In this document: one piece after another, positions 1 through 11,066 of the stretch | How the letters are laid out: each line of letters starts with the position of its first letter | How positions within the stretch are numbered: position 1 is the first letter of the stretch | DNA from: Gymnorhina tibicen | Taxonomy: Eukaryota > Chordata > Aves > Passeriformes > Artamidae | NCBI GenBank assembly: GCA_013399875.1 | Contig: VXAZ01009468.1 | Location: forward strand, 1,237,347 to 1,301,346 | Direction of reading: 5' to 3' | Length of the DNA stretch: 64,000 nt | The notes under the pieces: generated by a model | Database searches by the model: none | What the model was told of the DNA's origin: nothing | What the model saw: the letters and a program-made list of their open reading frames with translations, nothing else | Made by a program: the position numbers and the translations under genes

Positions 1-3
1 TAC

Positions 4-117
4 CTTAGAACATGCAAGTCCACCTGAGCCACCACCAATAATAATGAGATCATATTCATAGGGTTCTGTAATTTGGTTGTCCCCAAGGAGTTTCTGCAGT
101 GATCCATCCTGATAAGC
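4..117 (-). CDS. TXNRD3: TXNRD3 coding exon 4 (linker and start of FAD domain)
   Basis: This 114-nt exon encodes 38 residues: the [12 protein letters not shown] linker that ends the glutaredoxin domain, an acidic spacer, then [17 protein letters not shown], the beta strand and glycine-rich loop that bind the ADP part of FAD. The acceptor is CTCTCCCAG. The donor begins as GTA at positions 3-1, at the very edge of the window, so later exons are missing because of the window boundary and not because the gene is broken. Confidence 0.96.
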
Positions 118-3100
118 CTGGGAGAGAAAAAGAAAAATATAATCAAATAAGCACACATTTCTGAGCAAACAACTGATAACATTGCTAATCTACATCACCC
201 AGTCCACTGTGTCACACAAAATTTAACTATGATCAAACAGCAAATTCACTCAGTCTTGTCTACTTCCAGCTGATTTTAAAAGCCAAGTTACCTGATACGT
301 TGCATCACAGCCCCCAACATGAGTTCCATTCACAAATACATTAGGCACTGTCCTCTGATTAGTCAGCTCTGCCAATACTTGCTGAATACTGGCTCCATCA
401 TCTAAGAATAAAAGAAATGTGTACATTATAAACAGATTTCAGGAAGAGAGCTCTTAGAACAACCTGAAGTATTAAAGGTTTGGACTGTGATACACTGTAG
501 GCCTGCCAAGACAACAATTCTATTATAAACATTTCATTTGCAGATTTCCTGGACATAAGTCTTCACAAACTACTTCTCAAAGGAGAAGGCTTAAATACAG
601 AACTTAAACTGGTGTTTGAAGCCACAATTCTACAGAATGGAGTAAAGCTGAAGTAGTAAGAGTTTAGTTCTTGTATTTCTTGGATTTTTATCTGACAGTG
701 TCACACTTGGTGCTACACAAAAATTCTTTTCCAACTATCACAGAAGATCACACAGACACCTTTTCTTTCATGAGAACTATCTTATTTTGGAGCATGTTCT
801 ATGCACAGGCACATCATCTTGCCCAGCAGCTTTGTATTATGAGACTATGGGTAAGGGAAGTATGAACATGTTTTTCTACTTACCCTAAAGCTACCTTCCT
901 ACTTTTTCTACCCACCACACTGTCAGAAACTTTCTAGTTTTAAAATTATCATTGCTTGACCTGATCTGTCATCTGACTCATCAGCACCTACACACAGCCT
1001 CAATTTGGATCTCTCAGCAGTAAATGAGGGAATGGGAATTTGTGAGTAATCACTTTGACTAAAATCTTTTTATTCCAAGATTGTATCTATTTAGCATCAG
1101 AAATCGGAGCAACTGCAAGGGAAATGCATTATTAATTAGAAGTAATTCCAGAAAAAAAAGGCTGTGCATTGTACTTTACATATCTTGGGCTATAATTAAT
1201 TCGCAGTATGACAACTTGAATAAAGAGTGGAAGTAACTAAGAAGCAATGAATAAATATCTACACTTTTTCCAAACATTGCTTAGGCAAAAAAACTTTAAA
1301 AAGGCATGAGAACTTTAAAAAAGCATTAGAAACTTAAGTTTTATACAGAAAAAAACTAATAATAGACACTCAACAGCTTACCAAAAGTGCATTTAAGATT
1401 TTACTAGGAACCATGTAAGAAACTATTTGTTCCTAAAGCTACCTTAAAAGCTACATGCATTACATCCATATGCACATAAGGCACTGCACATGTCCTAAAA
1501 CTGAAGCAGCTTGGACTTTAAGAAAAAAAAACAACTTGAAACTAGCAGCAGCCAAGTTACTGGAATTTACCCTTCCTTCCAGTGACTCAGCACTTTTTCC
1601 AAAGAAGGTCACCCATATACTAAGTCAAACATTAACAATTCATCTGAAGCCACAAGAGAACCAGGAGGAGGAAAAACTATCACAGGCTTTTTCCCCAGAA
1701 GTCATAGTTCCTCGGAGAGAAATCAAATCTCACATTCTCTATCAGCTGATGATTTTTACAGAGAGTCAAAGCCTTCAGTTACACTAAAAACACATCCTGT
1801 ATTAAAATCCACATTGAAGCCTAATTGCTTTTATCTCTGCATATATAAAAATGTATTTTACTTGTTTCACATATCCCCCAATTAGTTCAAGACAGCTTAA
1901 GGAATCATGCAGAGTCACTCATATTTAGTTACATTAAGCAGCAGCAGCACATGACACATTTTTTTTCTCCTACTCACCAGTTACATCCAGTTCCAGAGCA
2001 TAGTACTCCACACGCATGGAGTGGAAGAGTTCCTTCACCTGCAAAGGAACAGACACCACGGCAGTGCAAAGGTTTCCCAGCTCAGGGTAAAACTTCACTG
2101 CTGGACACACACAGGTAACCTCTAAGGCTCAGTTACTGTGCTCTGAGGCACAGGCTCTTCACAGCTTTGGTAGTTTGGCACGTCTGTGTTTTGCATGTTC
2201 CTCACTTAAAGCCAGGGCATTTAACTTGCCAATACAAGTTCCACTACCTTAAGAAAAAGTTTCTAGATACAATTTACTTAGCTGCTGACTTCTCCACCCC
2301 TGACATACCAAAAGCCATGGAAGTGACCACTATATAAAACAGCGAAGAGAGATAAAGCAGCAGCAAGATTCCTTGGTAATACTAAGAAAAAAAAAAACGA
2401 AAGGAAAAAAGGGAGTGAGGATAACATGCAAAACAAAACACTGTCAAGGAAATGAAAAAAAAAAAGGACATTACAAAAAGCTGCAGAAGGAAGTAACACT
2501 TTCCAAATGTACTCAGCAGGGTGTTTTTCTAACCTCAGTTCTGGATGGACAGAGTGTACCATTACCTGATTCAAATCAGGCAGCCTTCTAGAAACAAGAT
2601 TTTTACAGTAACATTTTTTGTTAAAATGGCATGTGAAAACAGCTCTAGCAAGAATCACTGAATGCGTGTGGGATGGACCCACTTGCCAGCATAGAGTCTG
2701 AACATTTTTCAACCAGCTTTCTGATGAACCTCAAATTTATTGACAGAGCTTCACTAAGAGTATGTTGAGTCACATCCAGTAAATTTAAAGATGTCTAACA
2801 CATGAGGAATAAAGTGTTTTAAAGATCGCTGTGATTCACACTGTTACTATGCTGAAGACTGAGTATTCCAGTGTTTTCTGATAAAGTTTCAGCTTTATGC
2901 AGACAAACAGGAAGATTTTGTATTCTGTACCAACTACAAATTAAGTTTCTTACCACATCATATATCAACTGTAACATACAAAAAAAGCCCTGCCTCTGAA
3001 ATTGATTATACTGATTCTACACTTATAGAATAATGGAAGTTCTAAGGGACCTTTTCAGGCCATCTGCACAAACTCCCTGCTCAAAGCAGAGCCAAATGTG

Positions 3101-6100
3101 AAGGCTGACCACATTGCTCAAGCACTGTCCTCTCATTCTGAACATCCACAAGGACAGAGATGCCACAACCTCCCAGGGCTGGCTCAACGTTTGACCATCC
3201 TCACAGTAAAGAACTTCCATTTTATCCCACTGGAGTGTCTGTCATTGCAACTTATTATGTTCGTTGGTTCTTGTCCTTTCACTCTGCAACTCAAAGAACA
3301 GTCTGGTTGTCTCCCCACCTGTCAGCTGATGGCAGCAACAGAAACCCCTGCTTAGCCTTATCAAGGTTCAACAAACTGAGCTCCTCCTTCACACGTTCAG
3401 TGTGTGTGACACTCCAGTCCTCTAACCATCTAGATGACCCTTGAAAATTTTTGTCCTAAACTCACCATTACCTTCAGGCTTGCTTCCTGGAATGATTGTG
3501 GCTACAGGCAGAATGAAGGGGAAAGGGCAGTGGAACCGCTCCAGACCTCCTGCTCTGCATCTGCAGTTACAAATCCCAAGCTAAATGCCATGCAAGATCT
3601 AAAAAGCAAAGCTTAAAGTGATTGCTGCTAGGAAGTGTTAAGAATGTGGAGGCAAGTCACAAAGTTAGCTGCTTGCCTGCTGGTTTAGTTTGCAGCAAAG
3701 CAGTAGAGTAACAGCCAAGTGTTCATCAGTTTTTGTTTTCTTTTTTAAAAAAACGGCCAAACCATTGCAACAGCAGCTGGCAGGATACAACGTTACTAAA
3801 CCAAGAAAGATTACACTCAAGAAAGGACAGATTTAAGACATTTAGGCCACCTTTGTTCTCTACTGAAGATACTGAGTAGAGAGAAAAAAAATCAGACAAA
3901 TGTCAGCATCTTAATTAGAAGTAACTATTGCACTTTATACTTATGAACAAATCATACTTGTGTTAATGAAACAAAGAAGGAACATAGCAAGCACATGAGC
4001 AGTTACAAAATCTTCAATACAGGCATGAGGTAATGGATTGCTTCGGTTTGGAAAAGGAAATGATTAGGAGTAGAAAGATAACACACTAATCATTAGTAAT
4101 ATCTAGATAAGGTGAACAGGAAATGATTTCTCAGAAATACTGACTGAAGCACTCAGCAATAACTGCATTTACCAGAAAACAATTTTGAAATGAAACGGAA
4201 GTAAAACTCCCTAGTGAACGCAACCAGAGAACTTACTGCTACCCGGCATTGTAAAAGCCAAAATTAAAAAGAGACCAAAGCAGTTATTAGACCAATTAAT
4301 GAAAAAGAAGATCCACTGAAAACTTTGAACTCAGTAAAGCTGATACAAACTCAGGTCAAGAAATTCCTGTGTCACACACACAGCACTGGAAACTTCAGCA
4401 GCGTACTGGGAGATTTTCTTCCTTACAGCCCAAAGCCAAAACTGTAATTTCTCCAAATGTCTGGGATGGGGTACAAGGTTGCAGGGTCACTGATACAACC
4501 ATTTACTTCCCTTCTCACCAATGCAATGGCCTCAGTTACCTACTAAACCCTTTCAGTTTGCACAAAAAGTGATAGACTAGAAACACTTCCAAATATGAGT
4601 AAACAATAGAGAATTCCTCTGAAACCAAGAAATTGGTCTAACTTTAGAAAACTCTTCCCAGAGATGCCTTCTGTCACCAGGGTAGCTAAGCAGGTTTGAA
4701 ATAAGCTTCATACCATAAAATAATAATGGTATGTCCTAGATCTGCTTTTTCAAGTATCAGCTAACATTCCATAATAGCTACAGCTGAATTGGCCAGAACC
4801 CCCTGAGGACAGAGAATGTAATCTGTAATAGCGTAAAATATAACTAAAATAACCAGTAACTTCTATGCAATCACAGCTGTTGTTCTTAAAATTTCAACAT
4901 ATCACAGTGTTCAGCCTTGCCATTTTTTTCATGCTAAAATACTATGTTTTCTTTATGCATTTCTATCTTACTTGTTATCTTTTCTGGGTGCTAAGAAATT
5001 GAAGGAACAGCCAAGTTAAGTTATGACAAGGAAGTAATTCTACCACCACCCCCTCTCCACCACTGCCCTGTTAAAGCAGGTGAACAACAAATTGCATTTG
5101 CAGAAGAACAACAGCACAATTGCCAAGTCATGCTATTAGCTAACCTGAATACAATCACCTACTTAATTCACTTAGGGAATTTATTTGCAGTTCTGTTTCT
5201 GAAGAAAAGCACAGTTTTAATTTTCTTCTAACTGGAAATAAAGAATTCTTTCCACCCCCAAATTAGGTCCTTTCAGAGCACGAGCACTAAACATCTTTAG
5301 TTTTTCAATTAATCCTACCAAAAGCACATTGCTAACAACCATCCACAGTAAAAGACAACACAATGCACACTATTCATATCTGTCTAAGAACTCAGAGCTA
5401 TGTGATTTTAGGCTAAGTACCCAAGCTGTAACTACACTTCTAAATTATATCCACTTCATTAATTCTATAGACTAGACCAGCTAGCAAGAATCCTGCATTA
5501 CCTATTGTTTTCCCATTCGTTTCATTAATTTCTACGTCTTTGGTAGGAGGGGTTGTTAATACCCTTAGTGTTACAGATATTTCTCTGTTTTATCACTTGA
5601 TGTCTCATGTGAGGCTTCCTTCTTCCATAAACTTTCTTATTCTAATTCTCTGTCTGGAATGTATATCCCTTTTATCCATTTTCTTTGTTATATTATCTTT
5701 CTGTTCTGTTCCAAGTAGGAAAACAAGCCAAGGAAATCTGCCTACCAGGGCAGTCAGCTCTTCTTCCCCCAGCCCTATTATCATCTGTTCCTTCACAAAA
5801 ATTCATGCAGGGTTTTTCAACTCCCTCTCATAGAAAGGGCCATGAGAGAGGGCCCTCCTACTCCCTGTATTCATTCTTCTCCTTTGCACGAAGGATAATA
5901 TTCTTCACATCTGATTGCTTCCCTGAAGCAAGCAATCCTGCCTAATGGAGAAGCTATGAACAAATCCAGGACAGAACAATCTGGAATTTAATTACTGGAC
6001 CACAATCAAGTCTTTTTCCCCCCTCAAGTTTCTTGTCTTAGTCTAGAGCCTCTGCAACACCACAAACAGATGAAGGAAAAAGGCACAAGGTTTAAAAAGT

Positions 6101-7629
6101 TACCATGCCATTTTGTGATCCCGAACCCACTGAACCGAGTGCCGTGAGCATCAACATTTGCAATCACGATCACTAAAAGCACACAGGGCAATACTGACAG
6201 GCACGACTAAGTATTTCTCAGTGGGCAACACTGAAGTCCTCAAGAAATGATTTCTCCTCAGCACATGTTAACACTTTTATCAACTAGACTAGACTGGAGC
6301 AAGACTCCAACTCTTCATTTACTGAAACTTCCAGTAAGTTGTTAAGTAAGCTTTAGAAGGATTTGAGCTACGGACTATGCTGTACTATCTGCCAAAAGCT
6401 TCTTAGACAGAAGGCATTGGTTTGGTCTATCCCCCCAATTACAGAAGCTTCCTTTCTCAAAACCTCAATTAAGTTGCAAGTGAGATAGGATATAAGCAGT
6501 TAAGTTTTCTACAAGGGTGTCATAATATCTCTTCCCTCCCCAGAGTTCCCAGAACTAAACCTAAACTAGAAGTGGGAGTGAGGCTTCTGAGTATTTTCCT
6601 GGTTATCAGTTCTATTTGAGGAACACCAGGACCAGATCCAACAATTCCAATTACGTTCTTCCACCATGGCCATATCAAATATGGTAGTGTGACGTTTAAA
6701 TAAAATTTTATAACATACTTTTTGTAAACATCCAAGAAACCCAAGGCCTACAAACCCCCAGATTCTGTGTGGACTATAACCAGTGTGTCGGTAGCATAAA
6801 ATTCTAATAAAGGCCCTGAGTTTTTTTAATTACTTTGGCTTACTAGTTATAGCCACCCTGTGACACTGATGCACAATCAGGGCTAAAATACTTTTCTCTA
6901 AAAATCACAATTAACCAGGAGTGCTTTTCTCTTCTTTTAAACACACACCGCGACCAGCATTCAGAACTTACACACCTGCTATAGAGTCAAACTTCCTCAG
7001 ATTTAGAAAGAGCAGAAAGCTTAACTTATCCCTCCCTTGCAGAGCAGTTTTGTCCAAGCTGAACACCAGTTTTGTCCAAGCTGAACACCAGCTGAACACC
7101 CAGATTTCCAGAGAGAAAGGAACATAGCCAGCACCCTGAGCTTCGAGCAGCTGTAGAGCTGAGGAACAAGCACACTGTGCAGAATTCGCCACACATCCAC
7201 CTATCAGCGTGGCAAAGAACTACCACGAACGCCACGGGTCTTCGCCTGGTTTCAAGCCTGGCAAGTGGTTTTCCAGGGCTGGCACGTGGTGCTGGAGCGG
7301 GATGGATACAGCGCCGCTTCTGCACGCTCCAGACCCCGCGGGTGCCGCCGCCGGCGGCAGCCGCCGCATCCCCACAGCGCCCGCCCTCAGCCCCGCTTCC
7401 CTGCGCCCTGCCCGGGCCGAGCGGGCGCCCTCGGGGCACAGGTCGGTCCATGTTTCACCCGAGGGGAGGGACCGCGCCGAGCGGGCTCCCGCCGCCGCCT
7501 CACCTTGTTGCAGTAGGGGCAGTAGCTCTTGCTGAAGATCATGACGCGGTGGGAGGCGATGAGGGTCCGCACGCGGAGCTTCAGCCCGTCCCAGTCCGGG
7601 AGCCGGGTCTGTCCCGGCGGCGGCGCCAT
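4..7629 (-). CDS. TXNRD3: TXNRD3, thioredoxin-glutathione reductase, 5' part (4 exons, continues off the left edge)
   Basis: TXNRD3 is a selenoprotein flavoenzyme that uses NADPH to reduce thioredoxin and, through its fused glutaredoxin domain, glutathione-linked disulfides. Four exons on the minus strand splice in frame to 411 nt (137 codons): 7504-7629, 1978-2038, 292-401 and 4-117, with GT/AG borders and intron phases 0, 1, 0 and 0. Residues about 15-105 form a glutaredoxin fold with active site C37-P-Y-C40, the cis-proline motif T80-V-P82 and the glutathione-site motif G92-G-C-D95. Residues about 120-137 start the pyridine nucleotide-disulfide oxidoreductase domain with FAD motif GGGSGG at 127-132. 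The CVNVGC redox centre, NADPH and dimer domains and the C-terminal GCUG selenocysteine tail lie outside the window. TXNRD1 isoforms with a glutaredoxin domain are the alternative, but the TVPN, GGCD and AYQ...LQKLL sequences fit TXNRD3 better. Confidence 0.94.
118..291 (-). other. TXNRD3 intron 3
   Basis: A short 174-bp intron between the two last visible exons, with GT donor at 290-291 and AG acceptor at 118-119 in minus orientation. It is AT-rich with a pyrimidine tract before the acceptor. I see no repeat or other element in it. Confidence 0.92.
292..401 (-). CDS. TXNRD3: TXNRD3 coding exon 3 (glutaredoxin C-terminal half)
   Basis: This 110-nt exon, with the carried-over base, encodes 37 residues containing the cis-proline motif TVPNVFVNG and the GGCD motif, both parts of the glutathione-binding groove of glutaredoxins. 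The acceptor is TTATTCTTAG and the donor GTAACT. The preceding helix ([11 protein letters not shown]) matches the usual glutaredoxin helix. Confidence 0.96.
402..1977 (-). other. TXNRD3 intron 2
   Basis: A phase-1 intron of 1576 bp. It is AT-rich unique sequence with short A-runs; open frames at 671-865 and 1455-1787 show no recognisable domain. I see no mobile element in it. Confidence 0.9.
1978..2038 (-). CDS. TXNRD3: TXNRD3 coding exon 2 (glutaredoxin domain)
   Basis: Sixty-one nucleotides encode [20 protein letters not shown] plus the first base of a split codon. The acceptor TTCCTTTGCAG and donor GTGAGT are both canonical. The VKELF segment directly follows the CPYC active site, and the ELD segment is the second strand of the glutaredoxin fold, matching the same position in vertebrate TXNRD3. 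The phase-1 donor joins exactly to the exon at 292-401 to give an Asp-Asp-Gly turn. Confidence 0.95.
3020..3445 (-). mobile_element. CR1 LINE fragment, 3' end, in TXNRD3 intron 1
   Basis: Read on the minus strand, this ends in a CR1-type 3' end: a decayed tail (tagaataatgg on the plus strand), then the reversed equivalent of aagggacctt and a segment starting about 3070 (actccctgctcaaagcagagcc). The body to about 3445 fits the CR1 3' region (hydrolysable, stop-ridden frames only). It is diverged and truncated at its 5' end. Boundaries are approximate. Confidence 0.75.
7045..7099. repeat. 22-bp tandem duplication
   Basis: Two exact 22-bp copies lie at 7045-7066 and 7067-7088, and the last part of the unit (CTGAACAC) recurs a third time at 7092-7099. 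It lies in TXNRD3 intron 1 near exon 1. Probably a slippage product; no function is evident. Confidence 0.9.
7504..7629 (-). CDS. TXNRD3: TXNRD3 coding exon 1 (start codon to glutaredoxin active site)
   Basis: This exon encodes 42 residues from ATG at 7627-7629 to the lysine after the CPYC motif. The start was chosen because its context is a strong Kozak match (AGCCATGG) and the protein then runs directly into a glutaredoxin helix ([15 protein letters not shown]) and strand ([12 protein letters not shown]). The donor is GTGAGG, just below 7504. The exon sits in a CpG island and is about 70% GC. The frame stays open upstream to another ATG at 7750-7752, so a protein 41 residues longer is possible; see findings. 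Confidence 0.93.
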
Positions 7630-7970
7630 GGCTGAACCCGCGCCTTCCCCGCGGCGGCCGCGCTGACCCTCGGCCGCGCCCGCCCCTTCCGCAGCGGGCG
7701 GCGTGACGAGCCAGGCCGACCTATTCGTACGGAGCGGGGGGGGGGACAACATGACAAGAAGAGCTCTTCGCCCTGCATTTCAGCCACAAGCACTATGAAT
7801 CGTTGTAAAATAACAAAAAATCTTTTCTGCCGTATGAGAAAGTGTTACTATTCGGCTAAAGGCTATGTAGGGAAGGATAAACTTGCATTGTTTAAGCCTC
7901 TGTCCCCTCTGCGAGGCGGCGTGCAGTGAGCCAACAGGAGGGCGGCGAGAGCACGCATGAGCGGCGGGAG

Positions 7971-8022
7971 GGCGGTGCCGGGCGGGGCGCGGGGCGGTGC
8001 CGGGCGGTGCCGGGCGGTGCCG
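7971..8022. repeat. GC-rich 10-bp tandem repeat in the promoter island
   Basis: The 10-mer GGCGGTGCCG occurs at 7971-7980 and then three times head to tail at 7993-8022, with a related GGGGCG stretch in between. The G-runs could form a quadruplex. The repeat sits about 340-390 bp upstream of the TXNRD3 start codon. Confidence 0.85.
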
Positions 8023-8250
8023 CCTCAGCGCCCGCCCGGGCTGCGGGGCGGATAGTGCTGGGCCGGACAGCCGGGGCTGGGGGTTTCGTGCGGGTCGTTC
8101 TTTGATCCCCTCACGGACCGCCCGGCCCCGAGCCGGCGGCGATTGCCCCGTGCTCCGGCCTGGAGCAATCGGCGATCGGCCCGTGTCCCGGGGCGGCCGG
8201 GTTTGACCTGATTCGCTGCCCTCTAAGCTAGGGCGAAGTATGGGGGGAAG

Positions 8251-9645
8251 GCTGCTTCCCCCATCTGCCTTCACCTGCCCCTTGGGTCTCCTGCACAGGG
8301 AGGAGGACGGGCACAGGTGGAGCGTCTCCTATAATAAAATGGACTATTAGCCAAGAGAGCAGAAAAAGTTTCATTTTCTTACACATAGCGGGGTTAAAGG
8401 AAGGGCATGGTGAAGCATCTGATACTGCTTATTCCATACATCTCTGATGAGATGGACTATTCTCTTCCCAAGAACCGTAGCGTTTGCCAGGGCTGCAGGG
8501 TGGAAGGGGCCGTTGTCCCGGGCAGAGCCGCGGGAAGAGCCCGTGTGAGGGCCCGGAGCGGGAGCAGCCCAGCCTGGCCACTGCCCCGTGTGCGAGGGCT
8601 GTGGCCGGGCACCGGAGGTGGCGTGCCAAGGCCCCGAGACCTCGCTCATCTCCCCGCAGGGCAGCCCGGTGTCTGCCGATTGCAGCAGCAGCTTTCTGTG
8701 AGCAATCGTAAGGGGTTGTCCTGGTTTAACATCTAAGAACTTTACTAAATCAAACCCTGCGAGCTTCTGAGTGACAGGAGTCATATTCTGTAGGTGAGGA
8801 AAGCACAGAGTGATTTCATAAGATTCAATGAGAAGTTTTTAACAACGCAGGTAATGCAGTCCATTGCTCCCTCCCACACTTGCCACAGACCAGTCCTACT
8901 GCTATTTACCAATGCTAAAAATAACCACATGTAGTCATTGTAATGCCACCAGTGATGAAAATGGGCCTGGTGGGAGACAACTGAATTAACTTGCTTAATT
9001 CCTTTTTGGATCATGTGAATCTATGGTGTTCACTGCCCAGTGAGCTTGAAAAAATGTATATTGCATTTATTTAAATGTTGGTGATGAAAGAGTTCTAGAG
9101 TAAGACTTTCTACACTCCCCACAGAGAAAAACAAATCTAAGTTTTGCAGCCTTTTATTTCAGTATCAGTGTGTAGGAAAGTGGATACAGTACCTGCAGCT
9201 ACTGAGGTTTGACATAACATGCATGGGCCAGAACTACCCACTGTACTTTGTTCATAGTCCAGCCAAAACTGCTTGTTTGGTTCCTAGCTTTGGCTAATTG
9301 TTCTCTCTCCTTCTCAGATTCCTTTTACCTTGTGAGAAACAACTGCCTTTAGTATTGTTACAGGAATTAATATCACAGGCTCAAAGGTTTGTGCCACTGT
9401 TGGAAGGCTGGTAGGTTTTCATATTAAACTTGATCTGTTTTCTCCAATATAAACATCCATCAGCTCCAGAAAGGTCAGATAAAGGAATAAATATTCAAAA
9501 GATCTTATTCTGTTGACATGCTCAGCTCTGATGGCAATGTGCCATCAAGTCCCATGAGGAATAAATGTCCAAGGCGAATTAAGTCAGTTGAGGGTTTCTT
9601 TTCCCCTCTGCGCATTCTGCTGTTGGTTGTTATTACCACTGTTGC
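8251..9645. other. Intergenic region beside the promoter, no gene recognised
   Basis: The first part is a transition from the island to AT-rich sequence. A second GC-rich block at about 8480-8690 carries clustered CpGs and a splice-acceptor-like cccgcagg near 8655-8662, but I see no protein match. The rest is unique AT-rich sequence with no clear element. Confidence 0.6.
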
Positions 9646-9928
9646 CTTAGAGCAAGAACAGGGTAATGGTTTTAAACTAAAGCAGGGTAGATTCAAATTA
9701 GATATAAGGAAGAATTTTTTTACAGTGAGGGTGGTGAAACACTGGACCAGGTTGCCCAGAGAAGTGGTAGATGCCCCATCCCTGAAAACATTCCAATCCA
9801 GGCTGGATGGGCCTCTTAATCAACCTGACCTATTTAAAGATGTCCCTGCTCTTTGCAGGGGTTGGATTAGATGACTTTAAAGGTCCCTTCGAACCGAAAC
9901 CATTCTGTAATTATATGATTCTATGGAG
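9646..9928 (+). mobile_element. CR1 LINE, 3' fragment
   Basis: This is a well-preserved avian CR1 3' end on the plus strand: a ttttaaactaaagcagggtag segment, then the tract around 9745-9775 (ggttgcccagagaagtgg), gatgccccatccctg, the ggctggatgggcc segment, and the terminal block ending in ccattctgtaattatatgattctatgg-like octamers at about 9899-9927. It is 5' truncated, typical of CR1, with no reverse transcriptase left. Confidence 0.93.
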
Positions 9929-10349
9929 AATGGACGAGGGGGACAATGTTGATTTACAACACAAAGGGGTGGTCTGGAAGCACTGTGATGGCAGTATCTA
10001 GCTTAGCTTTGCTTTCAGTCACTGTAGATGGTTGACAGAAAAGGAAAGGTTTGAACTCTGGAGAAAAAGAGGCAAATGATTGCTCAGTTCTAGAGATGAA
10101 GGGACTGCCACATTAGTGTCCTGTTTGTGTACCCCAAAATGGCTCTGATTATTGTTAACAGACGAGGCCCTGAATCTGTCTTCTGTTTTGAGAGCTGTTT
10201 TCTCCCACAGAATACCAGATCATACTCAACTCTCAGAATCTTACTCTTCAGGTGTGCTGGAGATAGATGTAAGAGGTTCTACAGCTTTTGGGCAACCATT
10301 CCACTCACTAAGAGATTATGTCAAAATATTTGAAACAGCAGAAGTGTAA
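9929..10349. other. Intergenic spacer after CR1, nothing recognised
   Basis: Unique AT-rich sequence. Short open frames at 10127-10349 have no recognisable domain. Confidence 0.6.
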
Positions 10350-11066
10350 CATTTATAAATGAAGTGGTTTGCATGAAGAGATTTTGAAGAAGGGACAAGT
10401 GGCTTGTGGAAAGGATCAGGAAATTGTTTTAAGGATAGGAGTGCAAGAGACTTGTTTAATAAAGGTTTAAACATGCTTGCTTGAATTGTGGCTCCCTGCA
10501 GGCCAGTCAGCAGCTGTACAAAGTGCTTACAGGATGATGGTAAGCTTCCCCACCTTCCACATGAAAGGCCTTGCTCTGCTTTCTCTAATATAAACTGTCT
10601 CATTAAGACAGTGCTCTCCTAGGCATTACTCACCTTAGTCTGAGGATTAGTAATAAACCAACCACATAAAATAATTCTTAATAATGTAGCATTCTGTGCT
10701 ATGGGAAGGCACTGAGATAGAAACTGGTAGGGGAAGTTTATGAATAGAATAGAATAGAATAGAATAGAATAGAATAGAATAGAATAGAATAGAATAGAAT
10801 ATACATAATTTCCTCAGCTCCTGCGCAGGACTAGAGGGCTCTTGGCATTATAAAGGTCTGATCTCATATTTGAAAGAGTAAAGCTACACACCATTCTGGA
10901 AAACATGAAGTAAGACAATCTCTGCCATAAAAGAAATGCTCCAAAAGACAAGTCCATGCAGACAAGACATGTTGGAAGCATTTCTAAATGAAATTGTTTG
11001 CAAGAAGGTATTTGGAGGAAAGAGCAAATGGCTCATAGAAAAGAACCAGGGAAGTGTGTTAAACAT
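10350..11066. repeat. Diverged direct repeat pair around the microsatellite
   Basis: A segment at about 10356-10432 and one at about 10984-11063 align by eye over about 78 bp: taaatgaa, gtttgca, gaag, a stretch of GA-rich sequence, ggctt/ggctc, then tgttttaa/tgtgttaa. Identity looks to be around 70-75%. The copies are about 630 bp apart in the same orientation, with the microsatellite between them. They may be remnants of an unrecognised repeat family or old LTRs. Nature uncertain. Confidence 0.55.
10742..10801. repeat. (GAATA)12 microsatellite
   Basis: Twelve uninterrupted copies of the pentanucleotide GAATA (equivalently TAGAA). The purity suggests it is young or actively length-variable. 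It is likely polymorphic among individuals. Confidence 0.98.

Larger units (their letters stand above)
2039..7503 (-). other. TXNRD3 intron 1
   Basis: A phase-0 intron of 5465 bp separating the active-site exon from the rest of the glutaredoxin domain. It contains one old CR1 fragment (about 3020-3445), a 22-bp tandem duplication at 7045-7088, and otherwise AT-rich unique sequence. The last few hundred bases next to exon 1 are GC-rich and belong to the CpG island. Large first introns are usual for vertebrate genes with CpG-island promoters. Confidence 0.9.
7250..8250 (-). promoter_or_regulatory. CpG-island promoter of TXNRD3
   Basis: GC content and CpG density rise sharply here against AT-rich flanks. 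The island covers coding exon 1 and about 600 bp upstream. It includes a run of ten G at 7736-7745, a GC-rich 10-bp tandem motif at 7971-8022, and many SP/KLF-type GC boxes (GGGGCGG, for example near 7992 and 8044). No clear TATA box is seen, as usual for broad CpG-island promoters. The transcription start cannot be fixed from sequence. The island extends beyond the gene, so divergent transcription to the right is possible, but no plus-strand coding exon is recognisable in it. Confidence 0.8.

Noticed and set aside
7780..8274. A 164-codon minus-strand frame in the CpG island
   Set aside because: Pro/Arg/Gly-rich composition from the GC-rich promoter; not continuous with TXNRD3 and no domain.
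8716..8732. A tgtcctggtttaac sequence like the start of a passerine ERVK LTR
   Set aside because: Similarity stops after about 15 bases and no target duplication or LTR body follows.
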